A stretch of DNA of 31,578 bases, taken from positions 1 to 31,578 of the forward strand of contig CAJUHM010000031.1 of the NCBI GenBank assembly GCA_910586475.1. Direction: 5' to 3'. The number at the start of each line of letters is the position of its first letter. Within the stretch, counting starts at the first letter, position 1. Of this stretch, positions 7,766 through 15,891 are shown one piece after another. The position numbers and the translations under genes are program-made. The DNA is from an uncultured Muribaculaceae bacterium. Its GTDB lineage: Bacteria > Bacteroidota > Bacteroidia > Bacteroidales > Muribaculaceae. Below the pieces are notes generated by a model. It had not been told where the DNA came from and did not search any database. It saw nothing but the letters and a program-made list of their open reading frames with translations.

Positions 7766-9010
7766 TCAGAGAGCGTTTGCTTGCCGCGTTGCCTCGATGT
7801 CGAGGGCTTCAGCGAGAATCGAGACAGGATTTGCGACCGGGACACCGGCGGACATCTCGATCTGCCATTTGCATGTCTCGCAGTCAGTGGCCACGAGATC
7901 GACATCTGCGCTGCGAATGCTATCGAAGAGTTCGGCGCCGACGGCCTGTGATGTCGAGTAGTTTTCTTTCTTGAAACCGTAGGTTCCGGAGATTCCGCAG
8001 CATCCGGGTTCGATAGGTATCAGTTCGAGTCCGGGGATCATTTTCAGGAGTTCGAGGGAGTGGACGGCCCATCCCATGCGCTGCATGTGGCACGGGACAT
8101 GGTAGGCCACGCGTTTTTTCCAGTCCTTGCGGAAAACAAGCCTTATGTGGCCGGCGTCGACGAGCTGATGGACAAAGCGAGTCGCGAGAAGGATCGAGTC
8201 TCTGACGTCGGCGTTGTCGAGTCCGAGGATGTGGGGGTATTCGTCGCGCATTGTGAAGATGCATGTTGAGCTTGTTCCGAGCACGGGCCGTCCGTCGGCG
8301 ACAGATTTGCGGATGGCTCCGAGGTTTTTCTCAGCGTCGCGCCGCGCCTGGCTTATCAGGCGGTTTGCAATCTTTGCGACGCCGCAGCATCGCTCGCGAT
8401 CGAGCAAGCGGACACCGTAGCCGAGGGCATTCATGAGTGTGACGAAGTCACGTCCGAGCGCGGGGTTGTTGTAGTTGACGTAGCATCCATGAAAATAAGT
8501 GATCTGCCTGCTGAAGAGAGTCTGGTCCGGCGCATCGGATCTCATCCACGCCTCGAAAGTCCGGGAGGCGTAGGACGGGAATGTCCGGTGGGAGTCGATG
8601 CCCAAGGCGAGATGCATTGCCGCCTTGACGGGTCTGAGGCGCAGAATTGTGTTGACGACGGGGGAGATTTTCGTTGCGAGCGATCCCATTTCGTCGGTCG
8701 AGGCGAGCATGCGGTCGCGTATGGATACGGGGTGGCGGTCGTAGCGGATCCGTGCGTTCTGGATTATGTCGCCGATGCGTACGCCGGAGGGACATGCGAC
8801 TTCGCAACGTTTGCAGTTGAGGCACATTTTCAGAGCCTTGTCGTAGAATTCAGGATCCTTCAAGCGATATCGCTCTCCGTCGGGGCCGGCCTGTTTTGGT
8901 CCGGGATAGAGGGGATTTACCGACAGGACGGGACAATAGACGGTGCATATGGTGCATTTGATGCACTGTTCGAAATTGTCGCGGCTTATATTCTTAACTT
9001 GATATTCCAT
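7766..9010 (-). CDS. glpC: Anaerobic glycerol-3-phosphate dehydrogenase subunit C (iron-sulfur subunit)
   Basis: A 414-residue protein with two N-terminal 4Fe-4S clusters (Cys16/19/22/26, and Cys63/66/69/73 in CLNCKRCEVACP). Two CCG domains follow (CCG at 208-210 and at 337-339), with the companion cysteines in STCIFT and ETCKWQ. This is the layout of GlpC and of heterodisulfide-reductase-like subunits. GlpC anchors the GlpAB dehydrogenase to the membrane and passes electrons to menaquinone. It is third in the glpA-glpB-glpC order, 31 bases after glpB, which separates it from other CCG proteins such as lactate utilisation LutA/E. Confidence 0.93.
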   Translation of the reverse strand: MEYQVKNISRDNFEQCIKCTICTVYCPVLSVNPLYPGPKQAGPDGERYRLKDPEFYDKALKMCLNCKRCEVACPSGVRIGDIIQNARIRYDRHPVSIRDRMLASTDEMGSLATKISPVVNTILRLRPVKAAMHLALGIDSHRTFPSYASRTFEAWMRSDAPDQTLFSRQITYFHGCYVNYNNPALGRDFVTLMNALGYGVRLLDRERCCGVAKIANRLISQARRDAEKNLGAIRKSVADGRPVLGTSSTCIFTMRDEYPHILGLDNADVRDSILLATRFVHQLVDAGHIRLVFRKDWKKRVAYHVPCHMQRMGWAVHSLELLKMIPGLELIPIEPGCCGISGTYGFKKENYSTSQAVGAELFDSIRSADVDLVATDCETCKWQIEMSAGVPVANPVSILAEALDIEATRQANAL

Positions 9011-9041
9011 CGAGTAGCGGGTGGGGAGTGGTGGTGGCGGG

Positions 9042-10283
9042 TTAAGTTAACAGGATTTTACGTGCGGCAGCGATTGCGGTCAGGAGCGCGATTCCGGCTC
9101 CAGAGCCTTCGTGGAGCGAGTCGGCGCCAAAGAGAATCGAGCCTATCGCCCTCAGGTTGCGGACTGTCACAGCGTTGCGGGAGGTCCGGAATTCGCTGTC
9201 GGTCACGACGCCGAAGCGCATGTAGGGCTGCGGGGAGAAGAAGTCGAGGCTATAGCGTTCGGTTCGTGCGGGGGTCTGCATGACGTCGAGTCCGAAGACA
9301 GGCTCGACTATCGCGTCGGGCTTGGCGACGAGTCCTTGGCTGAAGAAGCTTCCGGTCGCAAGGATGAATTCGTCGGCCTCGAGAGGAGTGTCGCCGAGGT
9401 TGGTTGTGAATATGGCGGTCAGTCTGTCGTTTTCGAAGTTGCCCCGACTCACACTGTCGCCGAGGTAGTAGGTCCCTCCCAGGCTCTCGAAACGGCGGCG
9501 CAGCAGAGATTCGGCCCGGACGCCGGTCACAGACATCGGGATCACAGGGACGTAGCGCACGGGGATGTCGATAAGTGATGCGAGCAGTTCCTGGGCAGCA
9601 TCAGAACGAAGCCCTATGACGGCCGGGAGGAGAATGACGTCGGCATCGGATTTTACGCGCAGGATTGCCGCGGCAAGGTCGTTGATCGCCGATCCTTCGA
9701 GCAGTCGTGCTATTGATGCGGCTCTCATCTCCGAACAGCTTTTGCGGAGAGATGCGAGCCGTGGAAGCTCTATTTCATGGATCTCAGAGTCGATTCCGGC
9801 TTTGGCGAGTCCATCGGCGAGATAGGCGGGATGGAAGTCGAGGTAGCCTTTGAAGTTGACGATGGCGGCCTTTTTCCACGGGCACTTTTTCGGGTCGGGA
9901 CATGATGCGATCCCTTTGACAGTCAGCCATACGGGCTCCCACAGTCCGAACGGAGTCAGACAGAAACGATGGGCCGAGGGGGAGCCTTCGACGTTCAGTC
10001 CTGAATGGCGGAGGAGCATTGCAGCTTCGGCAGCAAGGTCATGGATGTTGCCGACACCAATCTTTCGGTAGGGATGGTCTGAGGGGAGTTTGCCGACGGC
10101 AAGCAGCGGATCGTCGACAATCTGTCGGTCGATGCGGTTGAGGAGCGACATCGATCCGGAGGAGAAATGGAGTGCGCTCTGACCGGATGTTATAATCGCG
10201 ACCTTCTTACCGGCGGAGGCGAGCCTGATGCCTGCAGTCAGTCCGCTCAGCCCTCCTCCTATTATTATAGAATCGTATTTCAT
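9042..10283 (-). CDS. glpB: Anaerobic glycerol-3-phosphate dehydrogenase subunit B
   Basis: A 413-residue flavoprotein. The N-terminus has a dinucleotide-binding fold (SIIIGGGLSGLTAGIRLASAGKKV, first 30 residues), followed by a GlpB-type SSGSMSLL motif near residue 42 and a C-terminal FAD-contacting segment (GSILFGADSLHEGSGAGIALLTA). GlpB is the smaller flavin-binding partner of GlpA in the membrane-associated enzyme that oxidises glycerol-3-phosphate to dihydroxyacetone phosphate under anaerobic conditions. It begins 15 bases after the glpA stop. No missing motif was noticed. Confidence 0.93.
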   Translation of the reverse strand: MKYDSIIIGGGLSGLTAGIRLASAGKKVAIITSGQSALHFSSGSMSLLNRIDRQIVDDPLLAVGKLPSDHPYRKIGVGNIHDLAAEAAMLLRHSGLNVEGSPSAHRFCLTPFGLWEPVWLTVKGIASCPDPKKCPWKKAAIVNFKGYLDFHPAYLADGLAKAGIDSEIHEIELPRLASLRKSCSEMRAASIARLLEGSAINDLAAAILRVKSDADVILLPAVIGLRSDAAQELLASLIDIPVRYVPVIPMSVTGVRAESLLRRRFESLGGTYYLGDSVSRGNFENDRLTAIFTTNLGDTPLEADEFILATGSFFSQGLVAKPDAIVEPVFGLDVMQTPARTERYSLDFFSPQPYMRFGVVTDSEFRTSRNAVTVRNLRAIGSILFGADSLHEGSGAGIALLTAIAAARKILLT

Positions 10284-10298
10284 TGTTCAGAGTTTTTT

Positions 10299-12008
10299 TC
10301 AATCGTTTGGAGATGCTTCGGATGACTGTCGGGCCAGAGACGGATGAGTCGGTGTTTCGGCGGTGTGGCCAAGGGAGGGCGGAAGTATGTCCGGCTCAAG
10401 TCCGCAGACACTCTGATAGAGCCATGATGAGAACTGAGCTTCGACGAGGGTCTGGCCCCATGCAACGGGCAGCATCCCTTTCCAGCGTTCGTTGAGGAAG
10501 TTGCAGAGGTCGCGCAGTGCGTGGGGCCGGTCGTTGAGTTCGTTTCCGAGGATTGACGCGGCACGGCTTGCGCAGAGGCATCCCTGACATGTGCCCATTC
10601 CGAGTCTTGTCCGACGGCGAAGATTGACGAGATTGTTTGCGTGGAGCTGGCGGATTGCATAGCGGATCTCTCCGACGGAAACTTCCTCGCATTCGCATAC
10701 GAGCGATTCGTTGCGTGCGTCGAGTCCGATGTCGGGGGTCATCGATCCGTGACGCGCCTGTGCCGCCTTGTGGTCTGTCGGGAGCTCGATTATGTGGTGT
10801 TTACCGTGGCTTACGGGCGCGTCCCTGTCGGAGCTGTCTGAACCAGGGAGCGGCGTTGTCGCGGTTCGGCATGGCGCGTTGCGTCCAAGCTTACGGCAGG
10901 CGAGGTCGGTTGCCCATTCGGCCATGAGCCTGTAGGTCATCAGCTTTCCGCCGGTGATCGTGATGAAGCTTTCGAGGCCGTCGCGGACGGCATGGTCAAG
11001 GCATACGATTCCACGGCTGATGCTTCGGCCAGAAGGATCGTTGTCGGCGGCAACCAGCGGTCGCACACCTGCATAGGCCCGCAGGATGCGCGTAGTCGCG
11101 AGGGCGGGCGCAATGCGCGACCCTTCCCTGAGGAGGATGTCGACTTCTTCGGGAGTCACTTCCATGTTGTCGACCTGGTCATAGGGCACGCGGCTTGATG
11201 TCGTTCCGATGAGAGATATTGTGTCGCCGGGAACGAGGATGTCGGCGTCGGCGGGTTTGCGACAGCGGTTGATGACGATGTTGTTGACTCGGTGTCCGAA
11301 GATGAGCAGCGCGCCTTTTGCGGGGAACATGTTGACGTTTACGCCAGCCAAGCGGCAGATGCTGTGGCCCCAGATGCCTGCGGCGTTAATGACCAGATCG
11401 GCGTCGATGCGCTTGAGGGCTCCTGTCCGCTGGTCGCGCAGAGTCACACCGCAGACCCGCTGACCGGTCACGTTGATGGCCGTCACTTCGTGGTAGGTCA
11501 TGATGTGGGCTCCGTTGCGCTGAGCTGCAATAGCGTTGGCTGTCGTCAGCCTGAACGGGTCGACAGCCCCGTCGGGCACTTTTACCGCCCCTATAATCTC
11601 GGGGTTGACGGCCGGCTCGATCCTCCGGGCTTCAGCGGGGTCGATTATCTCGGCACTGATACCTGCGTCGCGGCAAGCGTCGACAAAAGTGGCCTGATAG
11701 GCGAGGTCGTCGTCGGGAAGTGTTACGAAAATGCCCCCGGTGTCTTCGACGCAGTGGCGGGCAATCGTTCGTAGGATCATGTTCTCACTGATACATTCGG
11801 CAGCGGACTCCCGGTCAGTCACCGCATAGCGCGCGCCGCTATGGAGAAGCCCGTGGTTTCGTCCGGTCGCACCGGCAGTGAAATCGAATCTTTCGACGAG
11901 GAGGACCTTTAGCCCACGCATGGCACAGTCGCGTGCGGTCCCCGCACCGGTCGCACCGGCACCGATGACGATGACGTCATAATGTTGTGTTGGCTGATTG
12001 CTGTTCAT
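10299..12008 (-). CDS. glpA: Anaerobic glycerol-3-phosphate dehydrogenase subunit A (catalytic flavoprotein)
   Basis: About 569 residues from the ATG at 12006-12008 (MNSNQPTQHYDVIVIGAGATG). The frame is open further upstream to 12143, but that extension starts before the predicted transcription start and is AT-rich and unlike protein. Domains in order: FAD-binding DAO fold with GAGATGAG at 16-23, the substrate-binding middle part (FTAGATGRNHGLLHSGARYA), and a C-terminal BFD-like [2Fe-2S] domain (CECEEVS and CQGCLC). This is the large-subunit architecture of GlpA. It oxidises glycerol-3-phosphate to dihydroxyacetone phosphate and feeds electrons through GlpB/GlpC to menaquinone. The C-terminal tail after residue 530 is variable and Pro/Ser-rich. 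First gene of the glpABC operon. Confidence 0.94.
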   Translation of the reverse strand: MNSNQPTQHYDVIVIGAGATGAGTARDCAMRGLKVLLVERFDFTAGATGRNHGLLHSGARYAVTDRESAAECISENMILRTIARHCVEDTGGIFVTLPDDDLAYQATFVDACRDAGISAEIIDPAEARRIEPAVNPEIIGAVKVPDGAVDPFRLTTANAIAAQRNGAHIMTYHEVTAINVTGQRVCGVTLRDQRTGALKRIDADLVINAAGIWGHSICRLAGVNVNMFPAKGALLIFGHRVNNIVINRCRKPADADILVPGDTISLIGTTSSRVPYDQVDNMEVTPEEVDILLREGSRIAPALATTRILRAYAGVRPLVAADNDPSGRSISRGIVCLDHAVRDGLESFITITGGKLMTYRLMAEWATDLACRKLGRNAPCRTATTPLPGSDSSDRDAPVSHGKHHIIELPTDHKAAQARHGSMTPDIGLDARNESLVCECEEVSVGEIRYAIRQLHANNLVNLRRRTRLGMGTCQGCLCASRAASILGNELNDRPHALRDLCNFLNERWKGMLPVAWGQTLVEAQFSSWLYQSVCGLEPDILPPSLGHTAETPTHPSLARQSSEASPND

Positions 12009-12113
12009 CAAAAAAGCTGCCCTGTTACCATCGGGCCGACGGTTATGAAGTGGTAGGGAATGAACAAAATCAAAAGTGAAAGTGTTTCGTTTTGCTCCGA
12101 TTATATTTCGCAA

Positions 12114-12145
12114 CAAAAGTAGTAAGGTTTTGTTAAATAACAAAA
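12114..12145 (-). promoter_or_regulatory. Promoter of glpABC
   Basis: On the minus strand TTTTG (12141-12145) and TACTTTTG (12114-12121) have 19 bases between them, an exact Bacteroidota consensus. The predicted start near 12109 falls inside the GTTGCGAAAT element (12105-12114), where a bound repressor would block initiation. A second TTTCG motif sits 21 bases further downstream. Confidence 0.8.
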
Positions 12146-12269
12146 TTATTTTCTTAAAACAATAAAATTTTTTGCGGTCAAGATCACAAAAGAGAGCGTT
12201 GACGGATTAATCCGCCGGGTGCATCATAAAATATAAGAGGTGTATTTCATTTATTCTTAATTTTTTTAT

Positions 12270-12277
12270 TATATTTG
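12270..12277 (+). promoter_or_regulatory. Candidate -7 box of the DeoR/GlpR-type gene
   Basis: TATATTTG matches TAnnTTTG in an AT-rich stretch. The -33 position carries only TTTCAT, a poor match. The predicted leader is about 180 bases long and contains two TTTCG motifs (12322 and 12355), consistent with autoregulation. Confidence 0.45.
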
Positions 12278-12461
12278 CGGAGTCAATCAACGTGTCAGAC
12301 CGACGGCGGCATCCGGAAAACGTTTCGTTGCCCGCAGAAAACGGAAACCAACGGGTTTCGCTTTTCGGAAACAAGTACCGCCATTCATAACCGATAAGAA
12401 TTTCGATTCAAACGAGAGAACCAATCGCATTTCAGCCAACCTTCACGCACAAACGATCTCC

Positions 12462-13232
12462 ATGACAAAAGAAGAACGACACCAGCTCATCCTCGACACG
12501 CTCATGCGCCATGAATCCATCCCAGTGTCGAGCCTGTCCATGCTCCTTGATGTCTCCGCAGTCACCATACGCAAAGACCTCACTGAACTCGAAGCGGAAA
12601 ACAAGCTTTACCGAAGTCATGGGAAGGCAGTGCTGATCAATCCTTATATCAACAACCGCTCGATCAGCGAAAAGGAAAAACTCCAGCGCACAGAGAAGGA
12701 GCTGATCGGCCGCGAGGGCGCGTCGATGATCACCCGCGACGACTCGATCATCATCGCCTCGGGGACCACTGTGCTTGCCCTTGCCCGCTGCATCACCCCG
12801 ATCCACCGTCTGACGGTCATCAGCGCGTCGCTTGCAGTGTCGCAGCTGCTGGGCCACAATGAGTCGATCGAAGTCGTGCAGCTTGGCGGAACGCTTCGCC
12901 ACAGCTCGCTTTCGGTCGTAGGAAAATTTGCCGAAAGCCCACTCTGCGAGTTTTCATGCAGCAAGCTTTTTATCGGAGTAGACGGGATCGATCCAGATTT
13001 CGGCATCACGACTACCGACATCCGCGAGGCAGAACTCAACCGCGCGATGATGCGCACGGCCCAGAAGACAATAGTGCTTGCCGACTCGTCGAAATTTCGC
13101 CGCCGCGGCTTCAGCAAGATCGCCAATCTGACCGAAGTCGACACGATTATCACCGACTCACGTATTGCTCCGACGATCGCCCAGTCGATTGAAGACATGG
13201 GCATCGAACTCCGAATCGTACAGGTCGACTGA
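12462..13232 (+). CDS. DeoR-family transcriptional regulator, probable GlpR-type repressor
   Basis: A 256-residue cytoplasmic regulator. The N-terminal winged helix-turn-helix spans about residues 5-57 (VSSLSMLLDVSAVTIRKDLTELE is the DNA-reading part), and the C-terminal DeoR sugar-phosphate sensor domain spans 75-235 (IIASGTTVLALARCI; VVGKFAE; FIGVDGID; VLADSSKF). The family senses phosphorylated sugars or glycerol-3-phosphate and represses nearby catabolic operons. Divergent placement to glpABC makes glycerol-3-phosphate the expected effector, and I call it GlpR-type on that ground. It is read alone, with its own strong terminator (13291-13323). The start was chosen at MTKEERHQLILDTL, the normal DeoR N-terminus. 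Confidence 0.85.
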   Translation: MTKEERHQLILDTLMRHESIPVSSLSMLLDVSAVTIRKDLTELEAENKLYRSHGKAVLINPYINNRSISEKEKLQRTEKELIGREGASMITRDDSIIIASGTTVLALARCITPIHRLTVISASLAVSQLLGHNESIEVVQLGGTLRHSSLSVVGKFAESPLCEFSCSKLFIGVDGIDPDFGITTTDIREAELNRAMMRTAQKTIVLADSSKFRRRGFSKIANLTEVDTIITDSRIAPTIAQSIEDMGIELRIVQVD

Positions 13233-13262
13233 CCGGACTTCCGCACCAGAAACAGAGCGTCT

Positions 13263-13294
13263 CAGAATAAAAACAGAATAAAATCAGAATAAAA
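13263..13294 (+). repeat. Three direct repeats of CAGAATAAAA at an 11-base period
   Basis: CAGAATAAAA occurs at 13263-13272, 13274-13283 and 13285-13294, each starting 11 bases after the last and differing only in the eleventh base. The last copy runs into the terminator stem. Function unknown; the period is close to one helical turn. Confidence 0.7.
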
Positions 13295-13323
13295 CACGAT
13301 TTTTTTGAAAAAAATCGTGTTTT
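13291..13323 (+). terminator. Rho-independent terminator of the DeoR/GlpR-type gene
   Basis: AAAACACGATTTTTTT (13291-13306) pairs with 13308-13323 as a 16-bp perfect inverted repeat and is followed by ATTTTG. It separates the regulator from the metallophosphoesterase gene, whose -33 element begins two bases after it. Confidence 0.85.
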
Positions 13324-13324
13324 A

Positions 13325-13356
13325 TTTTGTTGTTTGGCCATTATTGTATATTTTTG
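13325..13356 (+). promoter_or_regulatory. Promoter of the metallophosphoesterase gene
   Basis: TTTTG (13325-13329) and TATTTTTG (13349-13356) are 19 bases apart. The sequence TTTTGTTGCGAAAT (13352-13365), covering the end of the -7 box and the predicted start, is identical to the same position of the glpA promoter (12105-12118, minus), suggesting one regulator for both. The leader to the ATG at 13413 is about 50 bases. Confidence 0.8.
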
Positions 13357-13412
13357 TTGCGAAATGAAAGAAGAAACCTTTCGTTTACAAACCAATTATC
13401 ACTTTAAGTCTG

Positions 13413-14927
13413 ATGGCCAGCCGTTTAATAAAATCAATCCCATCGCAGCTACTTTTCGTTTTCCTTTTTGTCGCTTTCGCGGCCAACTGGAAGAGCTTTG
13501 CAGCCACTCCTCCCGCAAAGGAAATCAGCCTTTCGGGTCGCGTGACGGTCGACGGACAGCCGCGCGAGGGGATTGTTGTCAGCGACGGAGTCAGCGTCGT
13601 GACGACTGACGCGGAGGGGATCTATCAGATGAAATCGCAGGGGCGCCAGCATGTCTTCGTTTCGGTTCCATCCGACTGCGAGATTCCTATCGAGGATAGC
13701 TTCCCGAAATTCTATGCTGTCATACCTGAGGGCCCGGAGAAAGTCAGATGTCAGGATTTCGAGCTGACGTCGTCGCCGGTCAGAAAACGATGGTCTCTTA
13801 TGGCGATTGCCGATCCGCAGATAGGAGTGCGGGACACGGCCGACTATGCGAATACGGTCATCCCGCAGATAAGCCGCTTCGCATCGACACTCGGTCCGAA
13901 CACCTACGGGATCGCACTTGGCGATCTGATATGGAACTCTCCGGGGCTTTACCCCGAGTACCGTCGTCAATCGTCGAGGATCAGCATTCCGCTTTTTTCG
14001 GTCATCGGCAACCATGACCATAACGAAAAAATCCACAACGACACAGAGAGCGACCGCGATTTCCGCAATGCCGTCGGTCCGACATATTATTCGGTCAATA
14101 TCGGCGACTGCCATCTTGTGGCGCTTGACGACGTTGTCTACAGCGGGAAAAAGAACCGCAACGATTACTCCGGAGGGCTGACGCGCCAGCAGCTCGACTG
14201 GCTGAGACGCGACCTGGCGCATGTCGACACATCGAAAACGATAATTGTCGGGGTGCATATTCCGACCTCGCGCCGAAACGCCCGCGGGAAAATCGACGGC
14301 CATGAAGAGCTGTATGATCTTCTGAGACCTTTTCACAGAGCAGAAATCCTCTCGGGACACACCCACTACCATTTCACAACGACAATCGAGCCAAAAATCA
14401 CCGAAACGACCTATGGGGCCGCAATGGGCGCTTTCTGGTATCCTGAGTGCAACGACGGCTCCCCGCGCGGATTCGGAATAATCACGTTCGACGGTGCGGA
14501 GATTGTCGACAAGTTCTATGTCGGATCCGCCACCCCACGCCGCTATCAGATGAAACTCTATCGTCCGGAAGATGCAGTTCTCTGGAATCCGGAAAACAAA
14601 CCGGGCGACCCTTACGATAAGATTCTCATCAACATATTCTGCTGGCATACCGACTGGAGAGTCGAGGTCAGCGAGGACGGCCGACCGTTCGCTCCCTTAA
14701 GCGACGATGCAAGGCTCATACCGTCCGAATCAGGAGGCAAATGCTGGGATCCGGACATCAGGAAGTGTCTGGTGAAGGGCAAAATCCCTTCAAACCACGG
14801 CGGCTCAAAACCGGCGGATCTGAACGACCATATGTTTCTCTACAAGCCAGAAAAGGAATGGTCGACAATCACAGTCAGAGCGACCGATCCCTACGGCAAT
14901 GTCTATACCGAAACCCTCGACAGATGA
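13413..14927 (+). CDS. Exported calcineurin-like metallophosphoesterase with Bacteroidota-type N- and C-terminal domains
   Basis: A 504-residue protein with a hydrophobic signal segment (residues 12-31). Residues about 38-120 form a beta-sandwich like the N-terminal domain of this family. The metallophosphoesterase core spans about 125-350: Asp134 in IADPQIG, GD at 170-171, GNHD at 200-202, His282 in VGVHIP, and GHTH at 315-318. A C-terminal beta domain (about 365-504) follows. The first motif is DPQ rather than the textbook DxH, so one metal site has Gln136 in place of His. The reaction is hydrolysis of phosphomonoesters or diesters; the substrate is not known. It shares a promoter element with glpA and is followed 68 bases later by an exported glycerophosphodiesterase, pointing to extracytoplasmic glycerol-phosphate compounds. 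Confidence 0.88.
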   Translation: MASRLIKSIPSQLLFVFLFVAFAANWKSFAATPPAKEISLSGRVTVDGQPREGIVVSDGVSVVTTDAEGIYQMKSQGRQHVFVSVPSDCEIPIEDSFPKFYAVIPEGPEKVRCQDFELTSSPVRKRWSLMAIADPQIGVRDTADYANTVIPQISRFASTLGPNTYGIALGDLIWNSPGLYPEYRRQSSRISIPLFSVIGNHDHNEKIHNDTESDRDFRNAVGPTYYSVNIGDCHLVALDDVVYSGKKNRNDYSGGLTRQQLDWLRRDLAHVDTSKTIIVGVHIPTSRRNARGKIDGHEELYDLLRPFHRAEILSGHTHYHFTTTIEPKITETTYGAAMGAFWYPECNDGSPRGFGIITFDGAEIVDKFYVGSATPRRYQMKLYRPEDAVLWNPENKPGDPYDKILINIFCWHTDWRVEVSEDGRPFAPLSDDARLIPSESGGKCWDPDIRKCLVKGKIPSNHGGSKPADLNDHMFLYKPEKEWSTITVRATDPYGNVYTETLDR

Positions 14928-14995
14928 GTCCGGGATCATCATCAGACCACTCAGAGAATTTTTGAATTCAACACGGATAATCATAACCAAGAATC

Positions 14996-15796
14996 ATGAA
15001 AATCAAAACGATTTTAGCTCCATTTCTCCTCCTTGCGGCGCTGAGCGCATCGGGACAGCCGAAAGTGATCGCCCACCGCGGATACTGGGATGCCCCGGGA
15101 TCAGCCCAGAATTCTCTACGTTCGCTTGCGAAGGCTGATTCGATCGGATGTTACGCATCGGAATTCGATGTCTGGATGACACCGGACGGAGTCATCATGG
15201 TCAACCATGATCCGACCATCAACAAAACAGAAATCCAGAATACCCCTTCTCAGACAGTTCTGCTTGAGAAACTTTCTAACGGAGAAACCATTCCGACGCT
15301 CGACCAATATCTCGAAGCGGCGACCAAAATGCCGAACATGCGTCTTGTCTGCGAGCTCAAGACCCATGACAGCCGCCAACGCGAAGTGGCAGCAGTCAGC
15401 AAGATTCTCGAACTGGTGAAGAAATATGGTCTTGAGGATCGCACCGACTATATCACATTCTCACGCGACGGTTTCCGCGAGTTTACCAAAAAAGCTCCGA
15501 AAGGGACTGCGGTCTACTATCTGTCGGGGGATTTTGTACCCGAACAGATCAAACACCACAAAGGCCGGGGCATCGACTATTCGATCAAGACAATGCGCAA
15601 ACATCCGGAATGGATCAAACAGTGCCATGACCTCGGTCTTGAGGTCAATGTCTGGACGGTCAACAAGCCGGAAGATATGGCATGGTGCATCGAACAGGGC
15701 GTGGACTACATCACGACCAATGATCCGGAAGGTCTTCAGAAAATGATTTCCGAACTACCGGAAAAGCCCACTCCAAAGAAGAAAAAGAAAAATTAA
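14996..15796 (+). CDS. Exported glycerophosphodiester phosphodiesterase (GDPD family)
   Basis: A 266-residue TIM-barrel phosphodiesterase with a signal peptide (residues 1-20). Catalytic and metal residues are visible: HRG at 27-29, Glu56 and Asp58 in ASEFDVW, His71-Asp72 in VNHD, and Glu120 in VCELK. The usual PENT after HRG reads SAQNS here, a variant I believe is common in Bacteroidota members. The family splits glycerophosphodiesters, such as deacylated phospholipids or poly-glycerophosphate ends, into glycerol-3-phosphate and an alcohol. A Lys-rich tail (last 8 residues) ends the protein. With GlpT and GlpABC nearby, the released glycerol-3-phosphate could be imported and oxidised. It is probably transcribed with the metallophosphoesterase. 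Confidence 0.92.
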   Translation: MKIKTILAPFLLLAALSASGQPKVIAHRGYWDAPGSAQNSLRSLAKADSIGCYASEFDVWMTPDGVIMVNHDPTINKTEIQNTPSQTVLLEKLSNGETIPTLDQYLEAATKMPNMRLVCELKTHDSRQREVAAVSKILELVKKYGLEDRTDYITFSRDGFREFTKKAPKGTAVYYLSGDFVPEQIKHHKGRGIDYSIKTMRKHPEWIKQCHDLGLEVNVWTVNKPEDMAWCIEQGVDYITTNDPEGLQKMISELPEKPTPKKKKKN

Positions 15797-15891
15797 GGAT
15801 AAATAGAAAGCAGCAGCCGGACGTGAGTCCGAATGATTTTTCAATAGTTACTCATACTCAGGAATCAGTTATTAGGTTTGACACACTACCA

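Larger units (their letters stand above)
12009..12461. promoter_or_regulatory. Divergent control region between glpA and the DeoR/GlpR-type gene
   Basis: This 453-base stretch holds no gene. It carries the glpA promoter (12114-12145, minus), a -7 box for the regulator gene (12270-12277, plus), a 12-bp palindrome CGGATTAATCCG (12203-12214), and several copies of a TTTCG-centred motif: GTTTCGTTTT (12084-12093), ATTTCGCAAC (12105-12114), GTTTCGTTGC (12322-12331) and GTTTCGCTTT (12355-12364). DeoR-family repressors commonly bind repeated sites with a TTCG core, so these are candidate operators for the regulator encoded next door. Leaders are about 100 bases for glpA and about 180 for the regulator. 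Confidence 0.6.

Noticed and set aside
12009..12143. 45-residue upstream extension of glpA
   Set aside because: It starts upstream of the predicted transcription start and covers the promoter and its repeats; MNSNQPTQHYDVIVIGAG is the normal FAD-enzyme N-terminus.
12173..12189. CRP/FNR-like site near TGCGG...TCACA
   Set aside because: Only one half-site fits the consensus, and the expected consensus for this phylum is not established.
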